A DNA stretch of 64,000 bases from Malachius bipustulatus (Eukaryota > Arthropoda > Insecta > Coleoptera > Melyridae): positions 31,628,268 through 31,692,267 of the forward strand of contig OU342639.1 of NCBI GenBank assembly GCA_910589415.1. The letters run 5' to 3'. This document shows positions 35,201 through 47,320 of this stretch, in pieces. The translations under genes were made by a program, and so were the position numbers. The notes beneath the pieces were generated by a model that saw nothing but the letters and a program-made list of their open reading frames with translations, was not told where the DNA came from and did no database searches. How positions within the stretch are numbered: position 1 is the stretch's first letter; every line of letters starts with the position of its first letter.

Positions 35201-38200
35201 CCGGTCATCCACGATTTAGTTTATCGGATACATTCAGGCCTGCTTCTTATTATCTCGGAGCGAGTCAGAGCGCACCCGAATTTCAAGACAGCTCAGATAG
35301 CGAACTGGTATCTCCACCTCCTATACCGACCTCACCGCCACCTCTTGACGATATTGATAGCAATGACTTCTGTTTACCGAATCTTCAAGAGATGGATACT
35401 TTTGAGCAATCAAATAAAAAAGAAAACAAATCAATGGAGACATCTAACGCGTTGCGTTCTAAACTAGATGAAGATGCTACTACAAGAGCTCTCGATGCTA
35501 AGAAACAAACTTATTTTGGTTCCAATAGTGGCCTGAAAGATGATCAAGATGGTGCTTCGATTGCAAGTTTTTGTAGTATCGGAAAAGACAGCAGTGGTCT
35601 ATCAAAAGCTAGCGATGTGGATTGTACAATCAGAAATAGCTCACCAAATAAATCTGTGGAAAGCAAATCTGATACAAAAGAATTTTCTGACGAAGTACTA
35701 CCATTTGTTGAGAGTAACATAACTGCTGTCAAAACTTTGAATTTCAATAAATATCTGAAACATTTACAAGCCAGTAATATTAGTTTATTCAGTAATGATG
35801 ATAACTTGAAATATTACGCCTCAGAAAACAAAACTCTGCAAAGTCATTTTCACGATTACGAGAATTTATATGTTACCGATTTTGCCGGTGTAGGGAAAAA
35901 TCTTAAACGAGCGAAAGAAGAAAATCTCAACGCCAATCTCGAAAAAGAAGCTATGGAAATAGGCGATGTTTTGCCCGGTACATGTCATGACAGTGCTTCA
36001 TTATTTGACAACTCTAATACCTCAACGTATGTCACAAGAGCTGGTAGTAGTATGAGCATAGAAGAATTTTTCGAGTCTCCGACTTACCATTCTCGGCCAC
36101 AATCTACGAACGTGTCTTTCAATCAGACTGCACCATACTATTATTCTGATCTTTCTGTTAATATAACAGAGGCTAACAATACCTCAGTTTTAACATTAAA
36201 TAATCAACGGTATGAAACAAACGGAAATAAAAGAGACATTAGTCATATTATCAATCCTATAAAATGTAACAGTTTTATAAGATGCAATATGTCGGCCAGT
36301 TTCGGGACACCTGTAACCAGTACTCATAAATTGGCAGCGGAAGCCAGATCTGTGTCAGCAGATTTTTTAAATTTAACCGACAAATCTGGACATATCGATG
36401 AGAAGAATATTTATGAATCGGACACATTAAGAAGAATAAAAATATCTGATATTCAAACATTTAGTGTCCAGTCTGATCCGGAAACTATTAATATATTTCC
36501 AGCATCAAGTAAAGATAAATTTATCACCAATACCAACGGTGACAGTAACGTGAAAAGAAGTCACTCATTGGAAGGCCTTTTGGAAAATGTCTTAGCTGAT
36601 GCTAGTGCAAGACGAAACACAGAAGAAGTCAGTGCTACTGCTCCCTTAGTGACGGATGAAAGCAAAATTGATAATTCCTTTACCGAAGGCAGCTTCGCTT
36701 GGGAGGAAGACACAGTGTGGCACGACAGGTTAAGATCTGCAAGTCAACGTCACACAAAATCCATGGATGACCTTGAAATTGAATGCAATAAAAAACCCGT
36801 TAAGAAATCCCCTCGTGGTTTAACCAGAGGTGTCACTTATGTAAACGATAACGTTTTTAATATACCATTACAAGATAAGCTTAATATAAGTCAGCCAGCA
36901 GACAACAATAAAAAATCCGCTAATAAAAACGAAAATAAACACGAAAACAGTTTCATTCTCGACAGAGAGAAACTGAGACAATGGGATTTATTGTCAAGTG
37001 CTCCAAGTGATGATCAATTGTTAGTCGCTGGAGGATCCCAGACCCCTAAAGAAGAAACTGTAATGGTGGAAACAGGTAAGATATAAGTACCTAATAATTC
37101 CAACATCTAAACATATTTATTAACAAGATTTTTTTATAATTTTTTATTGTACCTAATGGATTTGAGGATTTGACACACATTTTCTTCTTTCACTTTTTCA
37201 GCAGTGTGTAGCACAAAAGCACCAACATTAATTTTGTTTTATAGAAAATATTTGCATGTTCATATTCTTGTTGTCAGTATCAACTGAATAAATCCAGATT
37301 TAAGCAAAAAATATATTTTTTTGCTTCTAGGAATATTAAGGGAGAATATATAATATGTTTTCGTATTACCTATATAAAGATCTGTCATTCTAATCTGATT
37401 ATTTATTGTAAACAATCATGGTTACCATGACAATGACATAACGGCTCAACAAGTAGAGCTGCCAAAATATATTCATATACGAGCATGAGCTGTTATTGTC
37501 ATGGAGACTATTGGTTGTCTATAATGAAAACATCCCACTACACGTATATAGATTTTTTATAAAAAAAAACACCAATTGAATGAAAACAAATAAATTCAAT
37601 CCCAAGTTGTGACAAGAAAATCAATACATATCAAAACGTGGCAACACTGCGTTATGATTTAAAATTTTACCTTTTCAGTCTCAAAAATTTAAGAAAACCT
37701 ATTTGAAAATCTTTTGCTGAAAACGGCGCTCAAATATGTCAAATAGCCAATAGCCATCCATACATGGTGCTTCAAATTTGAGCTATTTTTCGCTGAAGAG
37801 GACCAATAAATTAGAAACACGAAATCGGAGACCCATATGTAATGACATATGCATCTAAAAATCTGAAAATATATATGCCATTGTATTAAAAAAGTAATTT
37901 TGCGTCATAACCTTGTATATTAATCGTTAGCCATTTTGAAATTCTTACGTACATAAGAAAAGACATTATTGGAAATAACATTTTTTGTTTGAAATTTTTT
38001 CTTAGATACTACCTTCAGGTTCTTTAATGAGGTAAAAGTCCAAATTATATGAGACACCCAGTACTCAATTGGTTACCCATTGCGTATAAAAGGAAATCTT
38101 CTCGTGACAATCATTCACGTTCATTTCATTTGTTTTATTATAAATGAAATAAATCACTGCATTGTGGTATTTAGGGAATTATTCCAGTGTTATTAATTTT

Positions 38201-41200
38201 TTTTGCATTGAAGGAAGTTTTGGAAAAAATTTAACCTTTGGTTTCGGACGAAAATGGTTTCGGAAGGTGTTAATAATAATTAATGATCAATAAGAATCAA
38301 TAATAAAAATGAATAACCTTACTTGCGAACTCCTCGTATTTATGGATTCTTTATGGTCAAGTGATGTTTACACTAACATCATTTGCTATAAATAATGAAA
38401 TATTTATTGATTGTGTGTTGTTTTCTCTGCGAGGTTATATGGTATATGTTTATGTTGTGTTGTCCCCCTGTTGTCCTCGTGGTGGTTCGTCCATGTTGGT
38501 GTCTCGGTTATGTGTTCTTTGGGTACCTGTATCTGTATAAACGATAAAGCGGTTACTTTCAGTTATCAACTTCATGCGTACTCTCTGTTTTCACATCTTA
38601 ATGGCCCCCAGATGGAATAGAATGACTAGGATGGGAGCAAGACGTCCGAGCTGGTATGATTTCCTTTTTTTTTGTTCTTCATTTTGCTGCCCGGAAAGGT
38701 GGCATATTATACCTGCTGCCAGGTGACTCCAATTTGTGAGAATCCCCAAAATATCTAATGTTTTATTATTTTTTATTATTAAGATTTTGCATTTCTTCAT
38801 AACTTTGTTTTGGTTGTACCTGATAGTTAGACGAACTGAACACGTTGAAAGATTTCGTGCTAATTGAACCTTCCAACTGTACGTTTGTTCTATTTGAAAA
38901 TAATGAGTTGATATAATTTCTGGCGAAACCGGAAGTGGAAAGGATTGAATTTTTAATACCTATATGTCAAAAAAAGAAGTTTGAGTGATTAATAGTTTGA
39001 TCTGCCAAATATGCACTCAATAAAGTAAATAAGAAAAAGGGTGTACACTATGAGTCTGTTAAGTGCACCATGTTCTTTTCTTATAAATGAAGTTGACTAC
39101 GGAAATATTTTTCGTCTTTTTTATTGAATTTATATTGGTGTTAAATGTAGGGTTGTGTTTCTACCTCGACATGTATTAATAGAATAGTATTGTTTCGAAT
39201 AACATGTATTAGTAAAACTTAATTAATCTTTTTTATACTATTTTGAAGTAGGTACTTAATGTTAATACTTCATATGAAATTGGCTACAAACTGTGGCATA
39301 ATAAATGAACCTCTAAGGTCTTTCGTTATTGAATTTAAATAGTCTAGTTGAGATATAATTTTGTCCTTCTTATAGCATCTGGTTCCATGTCCATCAACAC
39401 AAGAGAAATGTTTCCTAGAACGATGGGATATACAAGACATTGGATGCAAAACTCACATCAATCAGTGCAGTCTGAGTCGGTTACGAATTTGTCCCACTGC
39501 AACGATGACAACATTGCGTGAGTAATTTATGTTGTCTTTTCCTCCTTTATATGTTTTTACCTCGTCTACGGTACAAATCTACAGCTAGAAGCTTGAAACT
39601 TTAAACAAAGCTCAGAACTGGATGACAATGTAATACTAACTCGTTTTCTTGCCTGTCTGATTGTAGTAGGTACAAATCTTGTTGAAAATGTTTCAGCGAC
39701 AGATGACCAAAATTTCGTTAAGATGCTTGAAATCGATTGCAAACACACACATAGATACAAAACTAAAAAGTTTAAAAATAATTATTTATGTTTCAAGATA
39801 CCATGTTTAAAATAATATACAGACAATTGTCTGTGTATTATTTCAATACTCTCTACACACCTTAGTATTATCGTTTTAAATCTTACAAGTATTTCCATTG
39901 CTATTAAAGATTATTTTATACTTTTTAATCCGTGTTATAAAAGTGGTATATTAGGAAAATTATTTAAATTATTTAAATTATTTAAGGTAGTAATTTCATC
40001 TTAGTCGCTGAGAAGACACCAACATACTCGATATTAAATTTTTTATTTATTTTAACCCCACTCTTTGTTGCTCTACTGCCTTTCTATACACTGTTGTATA
40101 TTTTTTTCCAGAAGACCCCAGCAGCCCGGATATTATGTAGTAAAAAGGACAAGTCAAGCTGACACCAGTTCTGAAACGGATCAAAAAGTAAGTATTTTTA
40201 GCTGAATATTGTTCCGTTTATGCATTTTTTTCTTCTAAAGTTTTTAGTGTCCAATTTAAACCGATTGCAGTGGTTTCATACAAGATATACCTATAAAAGA
40301 AAAAAAATATTCCAATTTTTCTGGAAATTTTTTAATTCAATCTGAAATATATAAATATTTAATTTAAGTAGAGGAACAAAATATTCTTGTCACTGTTTCT
40401 GCAGAAAATGAGTATTACCTACTCAAAATATTACAAAAAAAAAAAAATTCGGAACAAAATTTCTAATTGTACTCTGAAATCTGAACAAAACTAAATATTT
40501 AAACTCAATATCAACATGTATTTCGAGGTAGGATAGTTAAGAATGATTAATAACCCATTTATGTTTCTGATAGGAAATTTGGCCTGAAAAAATGAATGTT
40601 TCTGCTGGTGAATTATTGGGACGCACTCATGAAGAGCTCGTACTGCTATTAATTCAGTTAAGGAGGCAAAGTTCCTATATCTTGAATGCCATTGAATATT
40701 GTTATAATGAAATAGAAAAACAGGTTTGCTTTTTCAAAGTTTCCTTAACTTCACCATAATAAATTACTAACCAAATGACTGTTTATTATTACATAGGTAC
40801 TAACTTTCACTCTATAACTATTTAGATGTCAACACGCAATTTTAATATTATAAATTCTTGACTGATTTTTTATTAGCCTGAGACATCAAAACCTTAACTC
40901 TGTCAAACTGTCTTGATTAACCATCTATTTTTTTTTTTTTTTTTTTGATATTTAATTTTATCAAATTATTCCAGTTTTTGGGTGATAGTGTGTTGATTTT
41001 TTTAGCCCCAGCTTCAGTTGTTGGATCATGCGAAAAGAATGGAAAATTTACAAAAACTGGAACAAATAAAACAACATTTAATTGAATTAGAGAAGCAGGT
41101 AAGGATGTAAAATAATTGATTAATATAGTTGTGAAGTTGTAAAGAGTGACGAAGTTTTTTTTTTTGTTATATTGATAATTAATAATTTTTCAGTATGAAA

Positions 41201-44001
41201 AAGGAAAGCCGTTAATAAATTTAGTTGACAATATGGTGAAATTAGGCTCTCTGTATAGAACTCCGAATGACAGAAACTATACAAATTCTTATCTAAAAGA
41301 TCGACTAGAGTTCAGTCAACAAGTACAGGAAAAACGTCTTTTAGATGAAGAACGTCGTGATTGGAATCGTTTAAATCCTAGCCATTTGCAGTTGCAAGAA
41401 AAAGTTCAGCAGTTGTATCATTTAGATAGACTGATCAACGACGAATCTAGGATTTTGCAAAATCTGCAGCAAGACAAAGAAGACATTGAAAAAGCGTTGG
41501 GTGAATTACAGTACAAACTAAACATGAACAAAAACCTTAACAATCCAACTGAAGTAGAGCAGGCTCAAAAGCAGCAAATTATTTTAGAAAATGAACTGGG
41601 ACAAGTACATGATATGCTGGCACAAAATTCTAGGAAACTGGAGGAAACTGTTGCTGGAAATGCTAGATTGGAACAAGAACTGCTGGTGTTTAAACAAAAA
41701 TTGCAGATATCAAGACAACAAAGAAGCTCGCCGCAATTTTCTAATGCAGGTTGGTAATTATTTTTATAAGTCGTAAGTATGTTACGGCTATTTCATTAAC
41801 TATAATGATGCTCCTAATGTAGGTCACTTGAGGGCTGCCAGATTAACTTTATTAACCAATACAAATTTTCAGTTTTTTTATTCACATTTTAAGTATTATT
41901 TATTAATTTACTGCCTATCATTATTATTAATTGTTTTGTGTTGTCTCTTCAGGAGATAGTTTGCCGTGCATTATTGGCACTAGTGCAATGCTGGAATCCG
42001 ATTTACAAAAGGTTCAACAGAAGGTCGGCGATCTTCAAAAACAACGTCAAGAATTAAGCATGCAAGTTCGTCAACTGACGGACCGCTCAAGTAACCACTT
42101 ACAACAAATGAAGCAATCCAATTCGGAGCAAAATATTCAGTGTAAGTATTTTGTACTTGTCTCCATGTTTATTAGTTACGTATGCGTATGCAGGTTAATG
42201 TGTAGCACTTTTAAGGAAACATGGCACTTGTCCTCTCTCATTTTCAACCCCACATTTTCTGCATACTAATATTTTTGTAAAAATTCAATTTTGAGGGTTA
42301 GGTAGCCGTTTTTCTAAGGTTATAACATTATTAAGAACTTACTTTAGTCATTTTATGTGAATACTGTTATAATTTTTTAATCTATTTAGGTCTTGGAACC
42401 AAGAAAAAAATGAGCTCAGTTTGGCGAGAAACTGATTTAGATACAATGAACATAACTGATCATGGAGAAAACTGGGACATTAATTCATCGTTTACACCGT
42501 TATATATTAATACAGATCTGAAACAGAACGAATCTGATTTCTACAATAAAGGAATGAAATCTAGCGACGACACGAGTGACGATACAATGCAAAATACCGT
42601 TTTGACGTCTCATGAAAAACAGGAAATTAAAACTGTAAGGATTGTGAAGAGAGAGTCTGAACGTAGACAACGAGACCGTGAAAAAATAACCACAGGAAAA
42701 TGGGATCCTGTAATAGAAGAAGATGATTGTTCGCAAAGCTCGAGTATATCGTTTAGACCAGCGACAATTTCGAAAACAAATACTGTCAGTGATATGACCC
42801 TAAACGTCGAACCGAATAAAGTGATGTCTTCTTCCAGTAGCAACTTGAGGGGATCATTGTCTAGCCCTAATTCACCACAAGCACATTATGTCTCGAAAGC
42901 GACGTCTAGTTCAGAAGGTGGTTTAGATAAGTCTCCTGAATTATCTCCGGTTTTTAAAAGTGAGACTGCTCGTCAAATTATAACCGAAATGTCCTTTAGA
43001 GGTATTCCGAAACAAACCAATAAAAGGTTAGTGCCCAAAGAGAAAAGGAGGCATTACACAGCTCCTCATAATAATCAGATTGTGAAAAGTATAAGACAGT
43101 TCCCCACAAGTGACAGCAGTTTTGATAATAGAGTACTAGAACAAAGAAGAGCTAGAGACGATTTGGATATGGAGAGAGCACTGAGGCAACGAATCGATGC
43201 ACCTGATGTAGTTCGATCAACATTAAGCAATAAAGAACTTAAATATAATGAGCGTACTATTGACAATATATTAGGAACACCAAACAAAATAACTATTCCC
43301 GAGAGGTATATTCCTGAACAACTGCCACAGCTTACTGCAGAAGAACAAGAACAGAGGTCTAGGAAAGTGGAATCGATTAAAAAGATGCTCTCGGACACTA
43401 CAGTTTTAAGTAGTAGTTCAGTCGGCAATTTAAGTAAGCATGTCAAATTACTTTTTATGCTTTTATACTTTCCAAAGTCACATGTTTTTTTCATCAACAC
43501 TCGGTAATCATTGAAATCGTAATTGATTTCCGTGATCTATGGGGATTTGCTCCAAACGTTTCGTCTATAACTGATAACAGCAGCTGTAGACGAAACATTC
43601 GGAGCGAATCGTCATGGACCACGGCAATCAATTACGATTTCAATAGAAGCCGGCTGCAGAATGAAATTAAATTTGTAAGAGCAATTTGACAGGGAAATGA
43701 TCCTTATTTATATTTATTCTTCAGGTTCAAGCGATGATAAAGATCTCGATAGTAAATCAAATAAGGTATCCTTGAAAATAGTTGAAGAAAAGAAGCAACG
43801 AGAACATCTACTGCAACTTAATCAAATTTTGGCCAAACAAGTGATGGAAATGAGTAAGATTGTAGCAGGTAAGCAATTCCGATTTCTATGTATTCTAATT
43901 GTTTGTTTGCATGGTCATACTTTACCTTTTTCTGCTAGCTTTGCATAGACTTTGCATTTTTTTTTTTCGTAGGTTCCAACAATGTGGATGATAATGAGTG
44001 A
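26218..44001 (+). CDS. kmr: PLEKHA5/6/7-family (kramer-like) PH-domain and coiled-coil protein
   Basis: Sixteen exons join in phase: 26218-26490 (ATG at 26234), 26642-26922, 26984-27178, 28494-28701, 28798-30130, 30570-30792, 34361-37075, 39376-39517, 40112-40187, 40574-40723, 41006-41098, 41194-41749, 41953-42141, 42390-43433, 43725-43868 and 43973-44001 (TGA). The product is about 2544 residues, long for the family because of two large disordered exons. Order: Gln/Pro/His-rich N-terminus, PH domain (about 213-310), Ser-rich linkers, a REESMKRLLEWKQRMLQ motif, and a C-terminal coiled-coil block (about 1811-2140). Family knowledge: vertebrate PLEKHA5-7 act at membranes, cell junctions and microtubules, and PLEKHA7 binds p120-catenin. 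The second exon can end at 26922 or 26925 (GTAGTG or GTGAGT donor), a one-residue choice. The ATG has no in-frame upstream alternative after the acceptor. A second last exon is listed separately. Confidence 0.93.
26984..28701 (+). other. PH domain of the kramer-like protein, split over two exons
   Basis: Exon 26984-27178 supplies TRQGWLHKQGSEMLMLWKKR and WFVLSEYCLFYYK, the first beta strands with the basic loop that contacts phosphoinositides in this family. Exon 28494-28701 supplies EEEKLLGSILLPSYSVSVC and ends with the C-terminal helix (HETMMLWIHDLNLAC, with the near-invariant PH Trp). The 1.3-kb intron between them contains a Harbinger-type MITE and no other exon I can see. Confidence 0.92.
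27383..27591. mobile_element. MITE with 3-bp TAA target duplication in a PH-domain intron
   Basis: CGGCCAATATTATAAACGCT on the left pairs with the right end ATTGGCCG, and the arms (about 45 nt) continue through GGTTAAGTTAACTGGC and an AGATTTCTG block. TAA lies directly outside both ends (27381-27383 and 27591-27593), consistent with the TWA duplications of PIF/Harbinger elements. It has no coding capacity. Confidence 0.65.
28798..30130 (+). other. Large disordered exon of the kramer-like gene (445 codons)
   Basis: The exon is open throughout and rich in Ser, Asn, Gln, Tyr and Pro (for example PPKPRRLTYDGG). It continues directly to exon 30570, whose start encodes the family motif EESMKRLLEWKQRM. 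Tyr-containing, Pro-rich segments could be phosphorylation or SH3-binding sites, but that is inference. Confidence 0.85.
30935..31126. mobile_element. Short inverted-repeat element in a kramer-like intron
   Basis: ATATACATGGTGAGTTGGGA on the left and the complement of TGACTCATCCTGTATAT on the right are imperfect inverted repeats sharing a GAGGAAC block. About 190 bp, non-coding. It abuts or overlaps the next element at 31121. Confidence 0.5.
31121..31757. mobile_element. Inverted-repeat element with TAGGGTGTCCCATTAG ends
   Basis: Left GGGTGTCCCATTAGTTACGG followed by TTCTCTGGCAGCTT is mirrored on the right by AAGCTGCCAGAGAATAATCC and CTAATGGGATACCTGTA. The interior, about 540 bp, has only a chance open frame at 31297-31494 and a second GGTGTCCCATAACTCC block near 31253, so it may be a nested insertion. 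Confidence 0.65.
31758..34360 (+). other. Rest of a 3.6-kb kramer-like intron
   Basis: AT-rich intron between exon 30570-30792 and the big exon at 34361. No coding exon, RNA gene or further clear repeat is supported. The ATG at 34348 lies upstream of the splice acceptor (CAG at 34358-34360) and is probably intronic. Confidence 0.5.
34361..37075 (+). other. 2.7-kb exon of the kramer-like gene, 905 codons of disordered protein
   Basis: A single uninterrupted exon between a CAG acceptor and a GTAAGA donor, coding from the carried base plus 34361. It is Ser/Asn/Asp/Glu-rich with a poly-Pro stretch (VSPPPIPTSPPPLDD) around 35315-35345. There are Ser-acidic clusters and late basic motifs such as RSHSLEGLLENVL and HTKSMDDLEIE. 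I recognise no folded domain. It lies between the WKQRM motif exon and the coiled-coil exons, where vertebrate relatives have a shorter linker. Confidence 0.88.
37076..39375 (+). other. Kramer-like intron after the giant exon
   Basis: 2.3 kb of AT-rich sequence. The open frame at 38411-38620 is Cys/Val/Leu-rich with no start context or domain. A GC-richer patch at 38430-38530 looks like old repeat DNA, but I cannot assign it. Confidence 0.4.
39545..39780 (+). repeat. Interspersed repeat family R1, copy 2
   Basis: Shares AGCTAGAAGCTTGAAACTT, CAAAGCTCAGAACTG, AATACTAACTCGTTTTCTTG and CAGCGACAGATGACC with the copies at 7490 and 48290. It lies in an intron of the kramer-like gene, same strand. 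Confidence 0.7.
40574..42141 (+). other. Coiled-coil region of the kramer-like protein
   Basis: Exons 40574-40723, 41006-41098, 41194-41749 and 41953-42141 encode heptad-rich helices. They start with the family-typical LGRTHEELVLLLIQLRRQSS, run through KRMENLQKLEQIKQHLIELE and LDRLINDESRILQNLQQDKE, and end with ESDLQKVQQKVGDLQKQRQE. This order matches the conserved C-terminal half of PLEKHA5-7. It probably mediates oligomerisation or partner binding. Confidence 0.88.
43509..43645. mobile_element. Hairpin element between late kramer-like exons
   Basis: ATTGAAATCGTAATTGATTT pairs with AATCAATTACGATTTCAAT, and CGTTTCGTCTATAAC with the CAGCTGTAGACGAAAC block. Arms are about 60 nt. The whole inverted repeat lies in the 291-bp intron 43434-43724. 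Confidence 0.75.
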
Positions 44002-46717
44002 TGTGTCATGATTTAAGGCCTGTTTTTAGTTGTGCACGTACTTTAAGTTATTATTAGCCATTTTTATATATATATATATACATAGAATTTTTTGTTTATT
44101 TATTTAATATACTGGCTCGATCATGTTTCTTGTTGATTTAATATATTTTATATCGCACAATATATCTGATATATATATTGTTTGGTATATTTATTACTAT
44201 AATTATATGAAAACAAAACTGTAATTGAAATTTGTAGACCCATTTCACAAACGCAACCAGACAAGTCAGTATACTGATGTGAAGAATTTGAGGTTTGAGA
44301 ATATAATAATTGAATTATACTGTCACAAGAAGTGTTGTTAAAACAAAGTATGCAAACATTTGTGAAATAAGGAATTAATCTGCATGTGCCATAACTATTG
44401 TTAGACATAGACCATATTTCATACGTATATATGGTGAGAGTTTTGTTGAGCAGCATTATTATTATTTTATTTTTTGCTGCAGAAACATAATTTTTAATTG
44501 CTGTGATAAAATATTTTCTGCTATCAAAAACGCATCAACTACAAAACTAATGCCTAATGCTTACACTAATGTAAAATATGGAACGTACGTAAGTAATATT
44601 TGACTGGAACAATTTGAACATTTTAAGATGAAAAGTGACTGATTTACAGTTACAAATGAAGTTAACTAATGATGTCACACTTTGAATTTGTAATTTATAG
44701 TAATGAAGCCTCCCATCGAGCATTAAATTTTTTATAAATTCCCCCATTACAAAAAGTGAGTCCTGAAATCTTTCAAAGCCAAAATTTACTAGCATCAAAT
44801 GTGTAGATACTGTAACAATTTCACTTCCATTGATTTGAAAACTTGCCCTGAAATGTGTATAGAAAGTTAGTAATTTTGAGCAAACTAAATAAAAACTCTT
44901 TTTGTTCATCTCGCTATATGTGCAGGTGTTCATGGAAACAAAACAAAAAATGGCCGCCATTTTGAAAGAGCTCGGCAGATTTTGCTCAAAACAAGACCAA
45001 TATGTTACTCCCACCAAAATTTCAGTCCCCTAGATTGAAAACAGCGACCTGAAATAAGGTGACAAGAATAGGTTTTTCGAAATTTGAAGGGACAAAACAA
45101 AATTTTAGACAATATTTACAAAAAAATTGAAAGACACTTCTAGCTTATGCAGATGCCAGAAGTTTGCAGAAAATACCACTTCTACTGAGGGAAAAGGTAT
45201 CCTCCAAATAGTGACGAGAGAATTATGAAAAGGGAGATATAGGAGGGATCAAAAAAAACTTTGTCTCGCTCATCCATGGCCTGCCCCGGGGCAAACTTTG
45301 AGTAAAACTTGATTGCAATCATTTGGTTGTGTTCTCATTGGTATCAGTGCTCATGTCGTTCAATAAATATCAGCCTGCATTGAATCATTAAATAAACTAA
45401 TTACCGAATGGATAAACTAATATAACAGCCCCCCTATAATGAAATGTAGGAGAAATAATGCGAGGTAGTAGCCATAGGGGGGAAAGTCAATATTAAAGAC
45501 ATAAATAATCTGAAGACAACAACGGTGAGTGAAGTTAATCATTCAAATCCATGTATGTAACAATTGAAAGGTGGGTAAAGAAGATAAGGTAAGTAATGTA
45601 TTATGCTCAAATCATGGAAGTAACTGAACTGTTATCAGGTAGTAAGACCTTATAATATAATCTCAAAAAGTCTGTCCAAATATCTGATCCGATCAGAGAT
45701 AAATTTCATTAATCAGTCCAGAAAATTCAATTGAATATTCCTTGATAAATTTTAAGGGGGGACTATCATAAAGTAATATTTTATTCCCCCCCCCCCCCCC
45801 CCTAGAAGTTACAGACCTCCACTTGAATCTCCACTTGAATTATCTGTACTGATCAATGAAACATCCTTTATGTAGCGTAGGTAGTACTACTACTAGGACT
45901 AGGGTAAAGGTCACTTTGTGTTCTCCAAGTTCTAACCAAATGGTTGTATCTGCTAAACTGTCAGGAAATATGGGGAAAAAGATAACCACAAATAAACCAC
46001 CCCCAAGCAACAGTACACAAAGGTTAACATTAATATTTATTAGTTATTAATTAAAAAAAAAAAAAAACGGGTGCAATGTCCTCTATTTCATTTTGGTGTA
46101 AGCGTTACACTTTCTTAGTAATCCTGGAATTTTTTGATTAAGTAGACAAATTACTCTATACGTTATGTATTCTGCAGTTTTATGGATTATTGAAGTCGAG
46201 AACTTCACAAAATCTGGAGGGGCTGCATCATCCCACAACTACGTAGCAACTCTGCCATATATTGGTAGTAGTTGAAGAGGGAAGGTGTTTGCTAGAAAAC
46301 CAGGCTAGTCCCATCGGTTTTATCAATTTTGTCAATTGGAAGAATCTGAAAAAGGCTGAAAACTTGTAAAGAATAGATGAAAACTTAATGTTCATTAGGA
46401 CTTGAGATTTTTATCAAAATAAACAGAAATTTAAATTAAAGTACATTTTTATGATCAATTCTTCTGTGACGACTTTAGTCGATGGTTGGTGAATTTATGG
46501 AATTCATTACTGTACTTCTAAGAATTATGAGCCAGGAGAAAATTAAATCTTCAAAATAATTCGAAATTGATTGATATAAGGCTAGTTCATAAAAGACGTA
46601 GTGGCTGCCAATTCAAGAATATAGAAAAGCGCTTTCTTGTATGGCTTGATAGTGTCTTGCAACAGAAGAATTTAGAATATTTCACCAATTTGTCTTTAAT
46701 ATAAAGTTTTTTTTTAG
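44002..46717. other. kramer-like 3'UTR (short form) and intronic or intergenic DNA
   Basis: Includes a TA dinucleotide run near 44067-44083 and a 17-base poly-C tract at 45786-45802, rare in this AT-rich sequence. The open frames at 44148 (-), 44547 (-) and 45856 (+) have no domain signatures. Confidence 0.4.
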
Positions 46718-46830
46718 TTAAAGCGTTGGTGGACCTGCCGCTTGAATCAGTACCAGTAACTGATGAAGATTCTTCATCACCAGAAGTTCCTCTACCGCTC
46801 TATCAACAACGTGATAATTTTTATTATTAA
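46718..46830 (+). CDS. kmr: Alternative last coding exon of the kramer-like gene
   Basis: After a T-rich acceptor (TTTTTTTTTAG at 46717), 37 codons are open in exactly the phase left by exon 43725-43868 (one carried G), beginning Val-Lys-Ala-Leu-Val-Asp-Leu-Pro and ending LPLYQQRDNFYY before TAA (46828-46830). The segment is strikingly richer in Pro/Glu/Asp codons than the flanking AT-rich DNA. An AATAAA follows at 46876-46881. Joining here in place of 43973-44001 would give about 2572 residues with a different C-terminus. Whether both ends are used cannot be told from sequence. Confidence 0.65.
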
Positions 46831-46875
46831 TGAGTCCCAAGGTTTTTATTTTTTCAATTTATTATTGATTTATTG

Positions 46876-46881
46876 AATAAA
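46876..46881 (+). terminator. Polyadenylation signal after the alternative last exon
   Basis: AATAAA 46 nt after the stop codon at 46830. Its position supports 46718-46830 as a true terminal exon. Confidence 0.5.
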
Positions 46882-47116
46882 TGGAGCAACTCAATTATTG
46901 GACCATCCAGTTTTGCCACTTCAACATGAAGGCAGTTGAGGTTAAACACTGTTATGGAAATAAAAGTGATACAAAGTGACCTGAAAATACCGGCATTAGA
47001 GCTAAATTCAGTAAACAATAATGAACAAAAGATACAAAGGAAAATGTATTGGAAGTTAAAAAAGGAGCCATTTTGATACTGGGAGAATTTGGAATTCCTA
47101 GCAGGCATTATTCTAG

Positions 47117-47320
47117 TCAAAGTTGCAGAACGTTTTCTAATGCTTTGCCAAAATTAGGTAAAATACAAGTCTCTCTACACGAGAGAATTAAAGAAGACCA
47201 GAGCATAGTGACGTAAATGAAAAAAGGAATACCATCTGGGCCTGCAGTTAGTTTTAGAAATATTTTAGAACTTTGCAGACTTGGAATAAGATGAGATGAA
47301 TTAGCGTTCAAATTAGTCAT
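47117..47320 (-). pseudogene. Relic of a non-LTR retrotransposon reverse transcriptase
   Basis: The - strand frame contains LKLTAGPDGIPFFIY followed by a CILPNFGKALENV stretch, which resembles the N-terminal RT region (AGPDGIP motif) of Jockey-type elements. Only about 65 codons are open and the catalytic FADD motif is absent, so this is a decayed fragment, distinct in sequence from the element at 54004. Confidence 0.45.

Noticed and set aside
38411..38620. Cys/Val-rich open frame as a membrane or secreted peptide
   Set aside because: Intronic position, GT-rich low-complexity origin and no splice support.
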